DNA of 64,000 nucleotides, taken from Clostridium sp. GTDB taxonomy: Bacteria > Bacillota_I > Bacilli_A > RF39 > UBA660. The notes beneath the pieces were generated by a model, which did not search any database, was not told the origin of the DNA, and saw only the letters and a list, made by a program, of their open reading frames with translations. Shown here one piece after another: positions 11,717-22,900 of this stretch. Numbering within the stretch: position 1 is the stretch's first letter; each line of letters opens with the position of its first letter. The translations under genes were made by a program, and so were the position numbers. Location: contig CP091739.1 of the NCBI GenBank assembly GCA_022010095.1, positions 558,001 through 622,000 of the forward strand. Direction: 5' to 3'.

Positions 11717-12935
11717 TAAATATCTCTTTTTCTATTTTTACTAAATTATAAGTATCCTTGATAATCATAATTTCTTCATTAGTTGGAAGAACATATACTG
11801 GAACACTTGAATCATCGCTTGAAATAATTCCTTCATTTTCGTTCTTATAACTAGCAATTTTGCTATTCTTTTCTTCATCAACTTTAATTCCTAAAGCATT
11901 AAGTCTTCTAAGAATCTCTTTTCTTGCTTCAATACCATTTTCACCTACACCAGCAGTAAATACTAAAGCATCAACTTTACCATCTAATTTAATGTAGTAT
12001 TCAGCAATATATTTAGCTATTCTATCATTATACATATCTAATGCTAAAGTAGCATTTTTATCTCCTGCATCTCTTGCAGCTTCAACATCACGGCTATCAG
12101 AGTATCCAGAAATTCCAAGAAGTCCACTCTTCTTATTTAAATCATTTGTTAAATCTTCAAGACTTTCTCCTGATTCTTTACTTACATATTCTAAGATAGA
12201 TGGATCTATTGCACCACTTCTTGTTCCCATCATAAGTCCATCAAGTGGAGTAATTCCCATACTTGTATCATAGCATTTTCCATCTTTAATCGCACTAATT
12301 GAAGCACCACTACCAATATGACAAATAATTAGATTAACATCATCTTTACCTAATTTTTTTCTTTCATTTTTTTAATGTTATATATTTATGACTTGTTCCG
12401 TGAAAGCCATATTTACGAACACCATATTTTGTATACCATTCCATTGGTACTGGATACATATAGTTTACTTTAGGCATTGTTTGATGGAATGCAGTATCAT
12501 ATACAGCAACCATTGGTACACCTGGTAATGCTTTTTGCATTGCTTCAATTCCAGCTAAGTTTCCTGGATGATGAAGTGGACCTAATTTAGTTAAATCCTT
12601 AATATCTTGAATTACTTCATCAGTAATAATAACTGAATCACTATATTTTTCACCACCATGTAAAACTCTATGTCCTACACCTTTAATTTCATCTAAAGAT
12701 TCTACAGCCTTATGTTTTAATAATTCTTCTATTAAAACTTCAGCAGCCTCTTTATGATTCTTTAAGTATCTTTCACCTTTAATTTTTTCACCATTTACTT
12801 TAGTTGTCCAAAAACTATCTTTTTAGTCCAATCTTTTTCAATATAACCACTTATTATTAATTTTTTTCCTCTGGCATTTCAACTAATTGAAATTTTAAAG
12901 AAGAACTACCAGCATTAACACATAATATTTTTCAT
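11709..12935 (-). CDS. ackA: Acetate kinase
   Basis: Converts acetyl phosphate and ADP to acetate and ATP. Family motifs appear in order: N-terminal VNAGSSSLKFQL, HRVLHGG, FHGTSHKY, CHIGSGAS, GLMMGTRSG, VFTAGVGENG and TNEE near the end. The repaired length (about 400) fits. The segment from about 12345 to 12372 shows the error type well: two 7-A runs must be 5 to give LKMKEKLGK and to rejoin the frames. A further break lies in the start region (MKILCVNAG requires AAAA where AAAAA is read). No pta gene is adjacent; the downstream gene is a DHH phosphoesterase. Confidence 0.95.
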
Positions 12936-12964
12936 AATTACTTTTTCCCTTCTTTTTCGTAAAT

Positions 12965-12970
12965 ATTATA
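12965..12970 (-). promoter_or_regulatory. Probable -10 box of ackA
   Basis: TATAAT on the minus strand, 30 bases upstream of the ackA start, with AGAAGGGA as ribosome binding site between. The -35 candidate (TTTAAC or TTAACT) is poor because the region upstream is A/T runs of uncertain length. Confidence 0.45.
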
Positions 12971-13161
12971 ACAAATAAAAAGTTAAAAAGTTAAAGAAAA
13001 AAATATCATAAAAGAGAAATAGATGCAATAAATGCTTCAAAATGTTTAATGTTTTCATTAGCAAAGCATAGAATATAATGTTAGAATTTTTAGCATTATA
13101 AACTCAATATGTGATAATATATTAATTTTCAAAAAAAACGATAAATTTTATCTATCTTATA
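12971..13161. other. Intergenic stretch with no recognised feature
   Basis: Very AT-rich sequence between the ackA promoter (minus strand) and the small-RNA promoter (plus strand). No open frame, tRNA or riboswitch pattern was seen. Confidence 0.5.
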
Positions 13162-13190
13162 TTGACAATAACAAAAACGTCTGATAGAAT
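13162..13190 (+). promoter_or_regulatory. Consensus-like sigma-A promoter of a predicted small RNA
   Basis: TTGACA (13162-13167), a 17-base spacer and TAGAAT (13185-13190) on the plus strand. No plus-strand open frame follows; the expected start site is about 13197, just before a hairpin-rich segment. Confidence 0.65.
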
Positions 13191-13196
13191 ATTTTT

Positions 13197-13250
13197 TTAC
13201 AAGCAGTGGTCGCAGGTGACCTTTTTTTCACCACTGACTACTGTTTTTTT
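13197..13250 (+). ncRNA. Predicted small structured RNA of about 55 nt
   Basis: Begins about 7 bases after a strong plus-strand promoter. CAGTGGT (13204-13210) pairs with ACCACTG (13230-13236); inside, GGTGA can pair with TCACC as a competing structure. A T7 run (13244-13250) ends it, 7 bases after the stem, so termination is plausible. It lies between ackA and the minus-strand hypothetical gene, whose 3' end it faces. It does not resemble 6S RNA, tmRNA, SRP RNA or a tRNA. Function unknown. Confidence 0.4.
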
Positions 13251-13285
13251 ATTCTTTTATACATTTTTAAATTTAGAATTAAACT

Positions 13286-13904
13286 TTATTCGATTTTTTT
13301 AACCCATTTGCATCTTCTAAATGTATAATTCAACTGCTTAACTATCTCATCTTCAGTCATAAATTCATTTGTTATATTAATAATAAAGTTAACAGATTGT
13401 CCCTTAGATTTTTTTCGATATTATGATATATTAACTGAGAACTGCATCCTGTTGTATGTTTATAATCAAAATATTCTTTTTCCTATTTTATAATCGGTAG
13501 ATTTCATATTATCAGGTTTATTAAATCTCGGAAAAAAACTTCTATTTTTTATTAATTTTTATTTTTTTAAGCCAACTAGCAAATTCTAATTCTCCGACTT
13601 TTATAATCTAAAAACAATATTATAATTATCAATAATATATTCTTTTTCCCTTATACCTAAATGAATCCCCTATTTTATGCATAATTACCTTATTATTTTT
13701 TTCTAAAAATCACATTCCATCCATTTTTTTCAGTAATATCCTCATATTTTTACTGATATATCATTATCTTCTTTTTACCCAATAATTCATAAATACATTA
13801 TCATAATTAATAATGGTAATTAATTCATCTATAACAAAGTTCTTAATTTTAGTTATATTTATTACATTATCATTTTTTTAAGAAAAATTTAAATCATACT
13901 CCAT
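13286..13904 (-). CDS. Hypothetical protein, about 205 residues, frame-broken
   Basis: Not recognised. A clear ribosome binding site (TAGGAGATAATATA) precedes the ATG at 13904. Readable segments, joined across many A/T-run indels, include NVINITKIKNFVIDELIT, FDYKHTTGCSSQLIYHN and a C-terminal KQLNYTFRRCKWVKKIE. No signal peptide or membrane segment is seen, so a cytosolic protein is likely. It stands alone, with the divergent plus-strand gene at 14085 upstream. The density of breaks is above average even here, so a true pseudogene is possible. Confidence 0.5.
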
Positions 13905-14001
13905 ATTATATTATCTCCTACTATTTATATAAGCGATAAAATAATAAAAACACTACTTTTTTTATAATATATATATAAATAATAACAGCAATAGCTAACA
14001 A

Positions 14002-14030
14002 TTAACTTAATGTATCAAATATGATATAAT
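14002..14030 (+). promoter_or_regulatory. Promoter of the plus-strand gene at 14085
   Basis: TTAACT (14002-14007), 17-base spacer, perfect TATAAT (14025-14030). It lies 55 bases upstream of the start codon in the divergent intergenic region. Confidence 0.55.
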
Positions 14031-14084
14031 ATGCACATTATTAATTAGTTATTTGATGATTTGATTGGGGGAACAAAGATAACA

Positions 14085-14807
14085 ATGAATGAAAAAAATA
14101 AAATGGATGTAATCGATAAAGAATATACTAGTTTATTAGTAGGACAATTTAAAAGAGCCGCAGGTATTAAAAGTACTGATTTAGATTCTGAAGAATCTAT
14201 TAATGAATTTAAAAAAATTGGCTTATAACAAGAAGAAATATTAGTAAACATTATTTAAGCATGCTAGATTCTATGAATATAAGTAGAATATATGAACGAG
14301 AAACTGCTGAAGTTGGAAAAGGATGTGTTGATAGTATTGTTATACCATATGATACTACTATTATGTCTGAATATACTAATGGTATTATCATGGTAGAAAA
14401 ATCACGTATAATTCCTAGTGGAATGATAGTTGTAGAAGGTACACCAGTTGCATTTAATATTGATAAAGAAAGCAGAGAAACATCAAGTCTAAATACAAGT
14501 AAAGTAAAAAAACTAGTACTAAATATAAAGATAGTTTTTTTCAACATTTATGACACAAAAATCCATATCTAGATATGAATATAGCATGCTGGGAACAATT
14601 ACATAATAGTGGTAGATATAATATAGTTGTAGGTGTTTATGGTAGTACTTATGATAAAGATATTGATGCTAAAAATAAAGAGAGTTAAAGAACTAGAATC
14701 AAAAATTAAGTTTACCATATGTAAAAGAAAGTGGTACAGTTGGAGATGCATATTGCTATACTGTTGCTAGTGAAAGTTTAGTTAAAAGTTTAGTTAGAAC
14801 TAGATAG
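14085..14807 (+). CDS. Conserved-looking hypothetical protein, about 240 residues
   Basis: Not recognised. It starts MNEKNKMDVIDKEYTSLLVG after a GGGGGA ribosome binding site, and ends SESLVKSLVRTR. No membrane segment or signal peptide. Middle segments include GCVDSIVIPYDTTIMSEYTN, RIIPSGMIVVEGTPVAF and MNIACWEQLHNSGRYNIVVG, suggesting an alpha/beta cytosolic fold. Frame breaks at about 14215-14260, 14530, 14670 and 14700. It has its own promoter and terminator, so it is a single-gene unit, one of only two plus-strand protein genes in the window. Confidence 0.6.
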
Positions 14808-14820
14808 TTAAATATTTTTA

Positions 14821-14852
14821 TGAGATTGACTTTAAGTTAATCTCATTTTTTT
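14821..14852 (+). terminator. Rho-independent terminator of the gene ending at 14807
   Basis: TGAGATT (14821-14827) pairs with AATCTCA (14839-14845), with ACTT/AAGT extending the stem, followed by T7. Confidence 0.85.
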
Positions 14853-14860
14853 AATGCAAG

Positions 14861-14880
14861 AAAAATAGTCACATGACTAT
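14861..14880 (-). terminator. Probable terminator of the small Cys-rich gene
   Basis: Minus strand AATAGT-CATGTG-ACTATT followed by TTTTC. The stem overlaps the stop codon at 14877. Confidence 0.5.
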
Positions 14881-15035
14881 TTACATTTACGAGTACAACA
14901 TTTATCATCATACTTCTCTATCCTACCATATTCAAAAATTATCACATTCTTGATATTCCACATTTCTTGTATTAATACATTTCATTTTTATAAAGCAACC
15001 TATTTCTTTTTACTAAATTTATTATTCATAAGCAT
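14877..15035 (-). CDS. Small Cys-rich protein, about 50 residues
   Basis: Too short and too frame-broken to stand out. After repair of two A/T runs it reads from MLMNNKFSKK to the end YDDKCCTRKCK, with six Cys including a CC pair and a final CTRKC. GGTGAATAGAT gives a ribosome binding site for the ATG at 15035. It might be a small metal-binding or disulfide-linked protein; it has no signal peptide that I can see. Its reality is uncertain. Confidence 0.35.
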
Positions 15036-15083
15036 ATCTATTCACCATTAAATATTATGTTTACAAATAACAAATTTATACTT

Positions 15084-15111
15084 AAAAAGTGATTATAATA
15101 AATCACTTTTT
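15084..15111 (-). terminator. Rho-independent terminator of the rnj-iscS-thiI operon
   Basis: AAAAAGTGATT (15084-15094) pairs perfectly with AATCACTTTTT (15101-15111). The thiI stop codon is part of the stem base. Confidence 0.8.
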
Positions 15112-16282
15112 AATTTCTTTTTAAATCAACTACCTCAATAGTGTTAACTGCTTCATCTATTAATGTATCAAAATCAATCTTTTGCTTCTTCACTATAAAT
15201 ATGTTTTTAAATTAGGGTTTATAACAGGATGTCTTGGTACAAAAAAACAGTACAACAATCTTCATATGGTAGAATTGATGTATCATATGTATCTATTTTT
15301 CTTTGATATTTCTATTATATCAAGTTTATCAAATGAACAAAGTGGTCTTAATATTGGATAATTTGTAACATCATTAACAGCAATCATACTTGATAATGTT
15401 TGACTTGCTACTTGCCCTACACTTTCTCCATTTACTATTGCTAAACATTTATTTTTTTTAGCAACTCTTTCTGCTATTCTATACATCATTCTTCTCATTA
15501 TTGTAATTAAGTATGTTGTATCTAAATTCTTATATATAGTCTCTTGTATTTTTAGTAAAGTTTACTACCATAAGTTTACCATTAGTATTATATTTTTTTC
15601 TAGTTTTTCTTGCAAGATCTCTTACTTTATTTCTTGCTTCTATACTAGTGTGAGGTCTACTTTCAAAATATAAATAATATAATTCTACTCCTCTTTTAAT
15701 AGTCATATATCCAGCGACTGGAGAATCTATTCCACCACTAAGCATTAAAAGCCCACGACCTAAAGTACCAACTGGATATCCACCTAAACACTTAATACCT
15801 TTTGTATAAACATAAAAGCCTTCACGTCTTATTTCAATATTAAGAATAATCTCAGGATTATGAACATCAACCTTACATTCAATATTCTTAAGAATAAGTG
15901 AACCAATAATATTATTCATATCCATTGATTTAATAGGAAAACTCTTATCACTTCTTTTAGTTTCAACTTTAAATGTACAAAAGTCTTCTTCCTTCATAAC
16001 CATTAAAGATACTTTTTTGATTTCTTCTTCAGTAACTATTTCATCTTTATAACAAACAGCTATTTCATGAATACCAAATATACATTTAAGTTTATTAATA
16101 ATAGAATCAATATCACCATCTTCTACTTCTATAAACATACGATAATAGTCATCTGTTACAATAATATCATAATCATTTAATTTATCAAGAATATTATTCT
16201 TTAATGTTTTTAATAAAGAATTTTTCTATTATCTTTTTTTAGTAGTAAGTTCACCATATTTAATTAATATTACTTTTTTCAT
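15110..16282 (-). CDS. thiI: tRNA 4-thiouridine synthase ThiI
   Basis: Transfers sulfur to U8 of tRNA and can serve thiamine synthesis. N-terminal ferredoxin-like/THUMP region ([16 protein letters not shown]..), then PP-loop [13 protein letters not shown] (about residue 185), [16 protein letters not shown], and the end segment [15 protein letters not shown]. There is no rhodanese domain, the usual form in Firmicutes. Its start ATG overlaps the iscS stop (ATGA), matching the known pairing of ThiI with a dedicated cysteine desulfurase. Frame breaks at about 15190, 15245, 15295, 15510-15560 and 16230. Confidence 0.93.
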
Positions 16283-17412
16283 TTTAACAACAACTCATTC
16301 CATACCTTATCAAATATTTCTAAAAAAATTCATGTATTTCTGTCATAGTAGTTAAATGACTTAAACTAACTCTAATAGATGTAGTTGATACACTTTTATC
16401 TCCATTAGCAATAGCTTTAAGCACTGTGCTTTCTTCTAAACTAGAACATGCTGTTGTTGTACTTACATATACATCATATCTTTCAAGAGCATGAACAAAT
16501 GTTTCAGACTTAATCTTAAGTAAACTAAAATTAACTATTTGTGGAACACATAAATCATTAGAATTTATTTGTATAGGATATTTAGATAATCCTTTTAATA
16601 ATTCACTTTTTCAATTTCTCACATTTTTTTATATTAGAATCTAATTTATCATTAGCAAGTCTCATACCTTTAGCAAAAAGAAACAATAAGTGGTAATGCA
16701 GGAGTTCCACCTCTAAATGGACAATTCTCTGTAGTACCATATATTAATGTATCTATTTGTAAATCACTCTTTTATAAAGAATTCCTATTCCTTTTGGTGA
16801 ATAAATCTTATGACTAGAAAAACTTGCTAAATCAAGATCACTTAAATAAAATTTAGTTTTACCAAGTGCTTGTGTTAAATCACTATGGAATATAACATTA
16901 GGATTCTTTTTTTATTTATAACTTGTCTTATAGTTTTAAGTGGTTGTCTAAATCCTGTTTCACTATTAACTGCACATATACTTACAAGTATAGTATCATC
17001 TCTTATTAACTCTCCTAAATGTTTTTAAATCTATTTGTCCATTAGGAAGTATATTAACAAAATCAATTTCATAACCAATATTACTTAAATATCCCATAAC
17101 TTCTAAAAACACTTTTTATGTTCAAGTTTAGAAGTTATTATATGTTTACCTCTTTTTAGCATATTTAAATGCTACACCTTTTATTGCAGTTGTATTACTT
17201 TCACTAGCACCACTTGTGAATATTAATTCTTTTGGATGACAATTAAGTATTTCTGCGATTTGATTAGTTGCCTGTAATAATAATTCTTTTGACTTAACAC
17301 CAAGAGTATGAATAGAATTAGCATTTCCTATAAACTCTCTTGTAACTTTACAATAAGAATCAAGTACTCTTTCATCAACTGGTGTAGTTGCACTATAATC
17401 TAAATAAATCAT
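16279..17412 (-). CDS. Cysteine desulfurase (NifS/IscS family)
   Basis: PLP enzyme that releases sulfur from Cys. N-terminus [20 protein letters not shown], then NANSIHTLG and [15 protein letters not shown]; the PLP Lys is in [16 protein letters not shown] (about 16795-16830), and the catalytic Cys in [11 protein letters not shown] (about 16430-16465). The C-terminal [10 protein letters not shown] is typical. It sits between rnj and thiI: GGAGG of its ribosome binding site touches the rnj stop and its stop overlaps the thiI start. The setting suggests it mainly feeds ThiI. Frame breaks at about 16330, 16610-16690, 16770, 16905, 17025 and 17115. Confidence 0.92.
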
Positions 17413-17421
17413 AACTTCCTC

Positions 17422-19093
17422 CTACAACTCTTGTATAACAGTTAATATAACTGGTTTACATTGAGTTTCTTTATATAAATAATCACCAACTTTTTCTCTT
17501 AAGTCATTTCTTATCTTAACATAATCAGCATATTTATTTGAAAAAGTATTATTTTTTTAATAACTTCTAAAAGCAATTCTTTTTAATTTCACTAATTATA
17601 TCCATATTGTCTTTAGCATAAATAAATCCCCTTGTCATAACTTCTGGCTCAATAATAATACTTTTTATCTTTTTTTACTAAGTGTACTTGATATAACAAC
17701 AAGTCCATTATTACTTAGAAGTTCTCTATCTTTAAGTACAAGTTCTCCTACATCTTCAGCAAAATTACCATCTATTAATATATCATCTACGAATATTCTA
17801 TCAAAATTATCAACAAGTTTTTCCATCTTCAAAAAGTAACTATATCACCATTTTCTTTAAGTAATATATTTTTCTTTTGGTATACCTACTTTATACGCCA
17901 AATTACCATTTTTCTACTTGATATCTATATTCACCTTTTAATAGGCATATAGTATTTAGGATTAAATAGTTTTATAAGCATCATTAAGTCTTCACTAGAA
18001 GCATGATGACGTACGCTCTTTCCTTTAGGTATTGGTATAATATTTACACCCTTTATTGCAAGTTCATTCATTATTTTAACAAGTAATTTTTCATATGCAT
18101 CATAACTTGGTTCAGCAAAACAAATTGTATCGGTTTCAAGTAAACTAATAAATTTATCATGACCATTTATTATTCTATTTATATTAGAATATGGAGTCTC
18201 TCTATCATTACTTATTAATATTACTGAATTATCATCTTTAAGATTAGTTAAATTGCCAATCATATCTTCTTCAATATCTAAATATTTATTTTTTTAACAC
18301 ATATAGAAACTATACTATGAAGTTCTTTTTCCCATAATAACTACTTTTTCTATTTTTTTACCTTTTATTGAATTAAATATTTCTTGAATTGTATAAATAT
18401 GTAGTGGTAACACTGTAAATATAATTCTACCTTTATTTTTATCAACTACATTTTTAAAGAAACTTTCTAGTTTATGATTAGGAGAAGTGTGTCCTTTCTT
18501 TTCAGCAAATACACTTTCTGCCATTAAACAAAGTACTCCTTGTTTACCAATATATGCGAGTTTACCTAAATCCATGTCATAGTAACCATTCATAGTTGGA
18601 TCTATAACAAAGTCAGCCATATATATAACTGCACCATCTTGAGTATTAATTGCAAATCCTAGTGTTTCAGGACTACTATGTGTTACACTAAATGGAAATA
18701 CACTAAAATCTTTATTAAATTCTAATTTTTCTATGTGCTTTAATAACATGTAGATTCTTTATTTCAACTTTATCTTCCATGCATTCATATTTAATTATTT
18801 CACTAGTATATGCTGATGCATATACATTTATATCAGGTATTACTTTTACTAAATCAGTAAGTGCTCCCATATTTTCTCTATGTGGATGGCTTATAAATAC
18901 ACCTACTATATCTTTTTTATGCTCTACTAAATAAGTAAAAATCAGGTATTACATAATCAATTCCATACATTTTTTCAGGTGCATATTTCATACCACAATC
19001 AAATATAAGTATTTTATTATTAACACTTACTAAATATAAATTCTTACCATTTTCATTAAGTCCACCTAAACTCATTATATTAATCTTACTCAT
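17422..19093 (-). CDS. Ribonuclease J family protein with a degenerate active site
   Basis: Repaired length about 555, normal for RNase J. N-terminus INIMSLGGLNENGKNLYLV, GIDYVIPDF, then the beta-CASP and C-terminal domains (VGELVLKDRELLSNNGLVV, EPEVMTRGFIYAK, KPVILTVIQEL). The metal motif HGHEDHIG reads HPHRENMG (about 18868-18895), so Asp and the last His are replaced by Glu and Asn; SDST reads AESV, SGHAS reads RHHASS and VHGEYRH reads IKGEYRYQ. These positions are outside long A/T runs. It may be an RNase J2-like partner with little activity, working with an active J1 elsewhere. ATG at 19093 with AAGGGACG upstream. Confidence 0.8.
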
Positions 19094-19153
19094 AATATCA
19101 CGTCCCTTCAAATAAAAAGTTTAAATGCTATAAAGAATATACCACAAATTAAG

Positions 19154-19179
19154 AAAAAAATGCTAGTCATTAACTAGCA
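19154..19179 (-). terminator. Rho-independent terminator at the end of the type VII locus
   Basis: Minus strand TGCTAGT-TAATG-ACTAGCA followed by T7 (19154-19160). It separates the secretion locus from rnj. Confidence 0.85.
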
Positions 19180-19180
19180 C

Positions 19181-19881
19181 TTATAATTCTTTTTTTCATT
19201 ATTTTTGTCTTTTTAATAACTGATGTATCATTATAAACGATTGATCTTACTCCTCTATTTAATTCTTTAGAGATATTATCTTCAAGTTTAATAGATACTT
19301 CACTAATAAAATCAAATATGTTATTTTTGTCTTTCATATTCTTTTGTATCTTGATAATTTCTAATTTCATCGTCATATCTTATTCCAATAATAAGATTAT
19401 CACTTGAAGCAAAAAATCTTTCTGCTACAGGGCCATAATTAACTGTATGAGGTGGTTCATTTTCGCTTCTTTCAGATGTAACTATTTTATATGTTCTTTC
19501 TATTAATGATTCGGTTTCACTATCTAATTCAAAATCTCCATTTAACATTTTTAATTTTCAAGATGTTTTTAAATCAAGCTCATTAAGTCTTTCAATATAT
19601 ATATTATTTCTAATATAGATATATTTAAGAGGACTTCCTATTTGATAGAAATCTTTATCATTTCTATTTATCATATCTATACCAAGTTCACTTCTTGATA
19701 TTTCTTCATCTAATTTACCCAAACTTGTCTTTTTTTAATAAATATAGATATAAGAAATGTTCATATAAAGCATATTGACCAGTATAAAAACTAGCAACTT
19801 CATCGTTCATTTCAAATACTTTTTGGATCACAATTATTAGGCCATCTACCTTCTAAATCTTTTTCTTTCAATTGTTCTCAT
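19181..19881 (-). CDS. Effector-linked small protein (possible immunity protein or chaperone), copy 2
   Basis: About 235 residues, directly downstream (20 bases) of the peptidase-like effector ending at 19902, with AGGAGGG as ribosome binding site. Paralogous to the gene at 30763-31470: both start MR.IKR/ER, then RWPNNC.PK, QY.LYEHFLY.YLLKKTSL, FYQIGSPLK, LIERTYKI and SIVY.D. No signal peptide or membrane segment. I do not recognise the family. Being placed after each peptidase-like effector and nowhere else in the locus suggests immunity or a dedicated chaperone; this is inference. Frame breaks at about 19200, 19325, 19560 and 19730-19870. The exact end is uncertain (19170 or 19181). Confidence 0.65.
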
Positions 19882-19901
19882 TTTTAACCCTCCTATTTTT
19901 A

Positions 19902-22900
19902 TTAAACCTTTTTATTGTTTGAATAGTCATAAAACTATTTGTATTATTAATATCACTAATTTTTTTATTCTATATGGTCTTCCCCAACTCGCAATATACA
20001 TGTAATCTTTTATCTATGCCAATTACTGGTGTAATGTGGCTTGAACTATCTATTATTTTACCATAAGCATCGAAACTTGACCAACTTTTAGTAGATTGAT
20101 AGTTACCATTTGGTATCCAATTGCTAAATTTTCCATTATTATTTACTATACTATTAATATCAATTTCTTCAAAAGTTAATGGATAATTTATGGAATTATA
20201 ATAAGTAATTATAGAAGGAATATTTCCACGAGATATCTCAGCATTTACTTTTTCTATTATATCGTTGCTTAGTTTTTCATACCTAAGTGTTGAAGAACTA
20301 ACTTCTAATGGAATTCCATGATATCTAAAAAAGTTGTTTTCTAATACATCTGAATTAATATCGCCAGCTCCAAACGATTTTGAAATACCTCTTTTTGCGC
20401 TAGCTGATACTGAAAAACTTTTAGTATTTGGGTTATAGTCAAATAAATTTCCTCCATTAATTGATGAATTATTAAATATATATAAGTCTGCTAGAAGTTC
20501 TTCAGTATTTAATGTTTTCTTGCCTAACCAATTAGTATTATACATAGAATATCCAAAAATCATGTAAAAAAATCTGCTTCTCTTCCTGAATAATGTATAA
20601 ATATTTTATCACATAAATCTGCATATGAGCATATTCCATCCACTGTATTTGCTTTTCCTAAGAAATATTTTAACATATTTGGATCAGCATTATATCTTTG
20701 TCCCATCCTTTTTGCAATGTCTGATAATTTTTGGCTTCCATTAATTCTTTCTAAAGCTGCCTGATTAACACCATAATTGCCATATTCAAATTTACCATTT
20801 CCAAAAAAACTTAAAAAATTATCTCTATTTTTATTCAAATTTAACATAACCTCGTTAGTATATATATATTTAAGTTTACCATCTGCATCTTGAGTTATAA
20901 ATCCTAAAAAACTACCATTGCTATTAAAGTTTACCAAAGATGCAATTCTATTAGAGTTAAAATACTCTTCGTTTAAAAATTGAAGAAGTGTTGAATCTAA
21001 GTCCTGTTTCATAAATAGTGGCATAAACTGACTATAAACTAGTTTATCTTCAACTAAACTATCAGAAAACCAATATGCGTATAATGGTCTTCCATTAACA
21101 ACTTTATCAAAGTTAGAATCATATTTAATAAAAATACTTGCTTCCGTCAGCGCGTTCGAATACTTTTGCTCCATCAGGTATAAGTAATTCATTTAACTTA
21201 TCAGTATCACAAAATGATAAATTTTTAAATAATTCACTTGTTTTTGGGTCGCTTAAGAATTTTTGAAAATCAATTTGTTTTACTATTCCATCGCAATCAT
21301 CCATACTGAACACTGCTTGTAAATATTTATATTTAAAATCTTTAAGCATTTGATCATTACCTGATATATCAATAATAGTTTTTTTATATCACCAATATCT
21401 TTTTAAATGATTAAAGTAATTGGTTAAGTCAGTGTCAGTTAAATAATTCATTAAAAAAGTTCTAGAGTTGCTAGTTGATATATTATCTAATAAATTATAT
21501 AGACCATCGGTTCCAAATGTATTTTTTTATATAGTCAGGTCCCATGTAACTTAATAAAGATTCACAAATAACTTCGTCGGAAAAATAATTTTTGCTCCAT
21601 ATCGTGAAAAAAATTATAATCATTAAATAAACTTACAAACCTAGGTTCATCTGTAAGTGCTAAAAAAATATTCGGCCAACATCAGATATCTCTGGATCCA
21701 ATGATGTAAACATTTTTATATATTTGTTCATCAGAAAAAAATATTTTTTTATAAATATTATTATGACCAACTACACTTTTTTTACAAGAGCTGCGTCTGT
21801 AATATCAAGTTTTTTTCAATTACCGATGAAGTAAGATATGGATTATCAAATAATTGCTTCATAGTAGAATAATCCATATCTTTTTAAAATGCTATTCATT
21901 TTATCACTAGGAAGTGCACCTAATATTGTTAATGCTTCGATTCTGCTTTGATATGTTAAAGGCTTTGGTATAATTTCTTTTACTTTAGCATTATCTAATT
22001 TTTACTAATTCTTCTATATCATAATTTTTTTATTTCCAATAGATATTGTTCCTAAATTACCTTTTTGATGCTTGTATATCAATTTTTACCAATTGTGTTT
22101 ATTCCATCTGAAATTTCATTAATAGTTTCTGTTATAGCTTTTGAATCAGCATTTGTATTTACATTTTCAAAAATATTTGTTAGTGTCTTACGAGCACCTC
22201 TTCTATCAGCAAACCCGCTTAAAATGTCTCCTACCATATTTCCAGCTACTGCAAATCCCAAATCAAATAATCCTTCACCTACGTTCCACTCTCCAGTGGT
22301 AATTTTAGTTGTTACTGCATTAGCTACAGCTGCAGCACTGTCCAAATATACATCAGCTGTTGTAAATGTTTTCTTTACCGCTTCACCAAGTACTTTTAAG
22401 TTGCTTTTGCCTGCTGTCTTAAAACTTTCTTTAAGCGTTTCTTCAGTTATTTTTTGACTAACATTTTTTGTCAAGAAATTTTTAGCACCATTATAAATGT
22501 TACTTCCTACTTGTCCATATCCATACCATTCTGATGCTTTTCCTACTCCACCTAAAAAGGCTAGTCCTATATCTTTTGCTTCTCTATTACCAGCACTAAA
22601 TCTTTCTTCTGCTGTTTTTCCTGTTCCTTCTAAGAATCCAATGCCTGCTGCTACAAATGGAGCTGCTGCACCACCGGTTGCTACTGTTACTGCTGTTGCT
22701 GCAATTACTTCAGTTGCTTTGATTGCGACATCTTTAACTGCAGTAGCACCAGCACTATCATATTTCAAAGCTGATGTATTATTAATCATTTCACCTAATC
22801 CAGTTTGATAAAATGAATTATAAATATCTCCTGTAGTATCATTTGATATAAGGTCCATCGTTTTATTCCACATAGACTTAGTTGCTGAAGTGTATTTGCT

